NCBI GenBank assembly: GCA_937915965.1
Contig: CALGHC010000865.1
Span: 1 to 5,070 of the forward strand
Direction: 5' to 3'
DNA from: an uncultured Myxococcales bacterium
Lineage (GTDB): Bacteria > Myxococcota_A > UBA9042
Length of the DNA stretch: 5,070 nt
Of this stretch, positions 4,723 through 5,070 are shown in pieces. Position 1 is the stretch's first letter, and each line of letters begins with the position of its first letter. The translations under genes were made by a program, and so were the position numbers. The notes beneath the pieces are model-generated. The model had not been told where the DNA came from and made no database searches. It was given only the letters and a program-made list of their open reading frames with translations.

Positions 4723-5070
4723 CTTGCCACACGCTCAGCGGCCCGCCGCCCGGACGTCATCGCTCCGACGATGCCGTGGCCGGCGCGCGTGGACGCGCCG
4801 GCGAGGAAGAGCCCGCCGACCGGGCCGCGGTAGCCGGGTCGGGCGCCCATGAACTGTGCCGGTGTCGCCGCGATCCCGTATCCGGTGCCGTCCGTTGCGC
4901 CCGTGAACCGGGTGTGGGTGACGGGCGTCGCGCTCTCGCGAAACACGATCGACTCGGCGGTGCCGGGGAAGAGCGCGTCAACGCGGCGAATCAGGTCGTC
5001 CTCGATCGAACGCTTCAGCGACGCGTAGTGGTCTTGCTTGCGATACGACGGGTCGCCCTCGATGTCGTGA
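4695..5070 (-). CDS. C-terminal part of an FAD-dependent oxidoreductase, RETSAT/CrtI (phytoene desaturase-like) family
   Basis: Partial gene, cut by the window end; 124 residues are visible in an open frame up to the edge and end in TGA at 4695. The visible part reads as the C-terminal third-strand and FAD-closing region of the phytoene desaturase / all-trans-retinol saturase family: DDLIRRVDALFPG at 25-37, ATPVTHTRFTGATDGTGYGIAATPAQF at about 47-73 (substrate-side region), and GGLFLAGASTRAGHGIVGAMTSGRRAAERV at about 85-114. The GLFLAGAST block and the following glycine-rich helix contact FAD in this family, closing the site opened by an N-terminal GxGxxG that lies outside the window. Such enzymes reduce or desaturate isoprenoid or other hydrophobic substrates; the substrate cannot be read from this end. 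It lies on the same strand as the secreted protein, 348 bp upstream, and a stem-loop at its stop makes co-transcription unlikely. Confidence 0.88.
   Translation of the reverse strand, partial: HDIEGDPSYRKQDHYASLKRSIEDDLIRRVDALFPGTAESIVFRESATPVTHTRFTGATDGTGYGIAATPAQFMGARPGYRGPVGGLFLAGASTRAGHGIVGAMTSGRRAAERVASHLGRPLSP

Overview
The window is GC-rich bacterial DNA. Its gene content (a UshA-like DCGC protein, an RETSAT/CrtI-type oxidoreductase, a very large secreted modular protein with phage-tail-fibre-like repeats, and GC-rich minisatellites) fits Myxococcota or a related deltaproteobacterial lineage. That placement is inferred from gene style, since no marker gene is present.

Layout. 1-255 (+) is the 3' end of a fructose-2,6-bisphosphatase / PFKFB-type gene. 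256-404 is a short gap whose second half can fold into a nested stem-loop just before a good Shine-Dalgarno. 405-1763 (+) encodes a membrane-anchored or exported UshA-like protein that keeps a DCGC motif but seems to have lost every metal ligand of the metallophosphatase family. 1764-2003 lies between convergent genes and holds four degenerate 10-bp repeats and a tandem array of an 11-bp unit built around GGATCC. 2004-4346 (-) is a 780-residue secreted modular protein. It has a signal peptide, a beta-sandwich head, four exact-length 27-residue repeats, three C-x16-C repeats, a tail-fibre-type linker and four cysteine-paired repeats of about 85 residues. 4347-4694 is its upstream region and carries nineteen 9-bp tandem units. 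4695-5070 (-) is the C-terminal part of an FAD-dependent RETSAT/CrtI-family oxidoreductase, with a 13-bp stem-loop placed over its stop codon.

The genes do not form an obvious pathway. The PFKFB-like and oxidoreductase genes are metabolic and cut by the window edges. The two central products are both exported. The most unusual part is the secreted repeat protein: the gene is flanked on both sides by minisatellites that share a CGGATC core, and the protein contains three further internal repeat families. The C-terminal four-fold repeat is not one I recognise. No RNA genes, insertion sequences or CRISPR arrays were seen.
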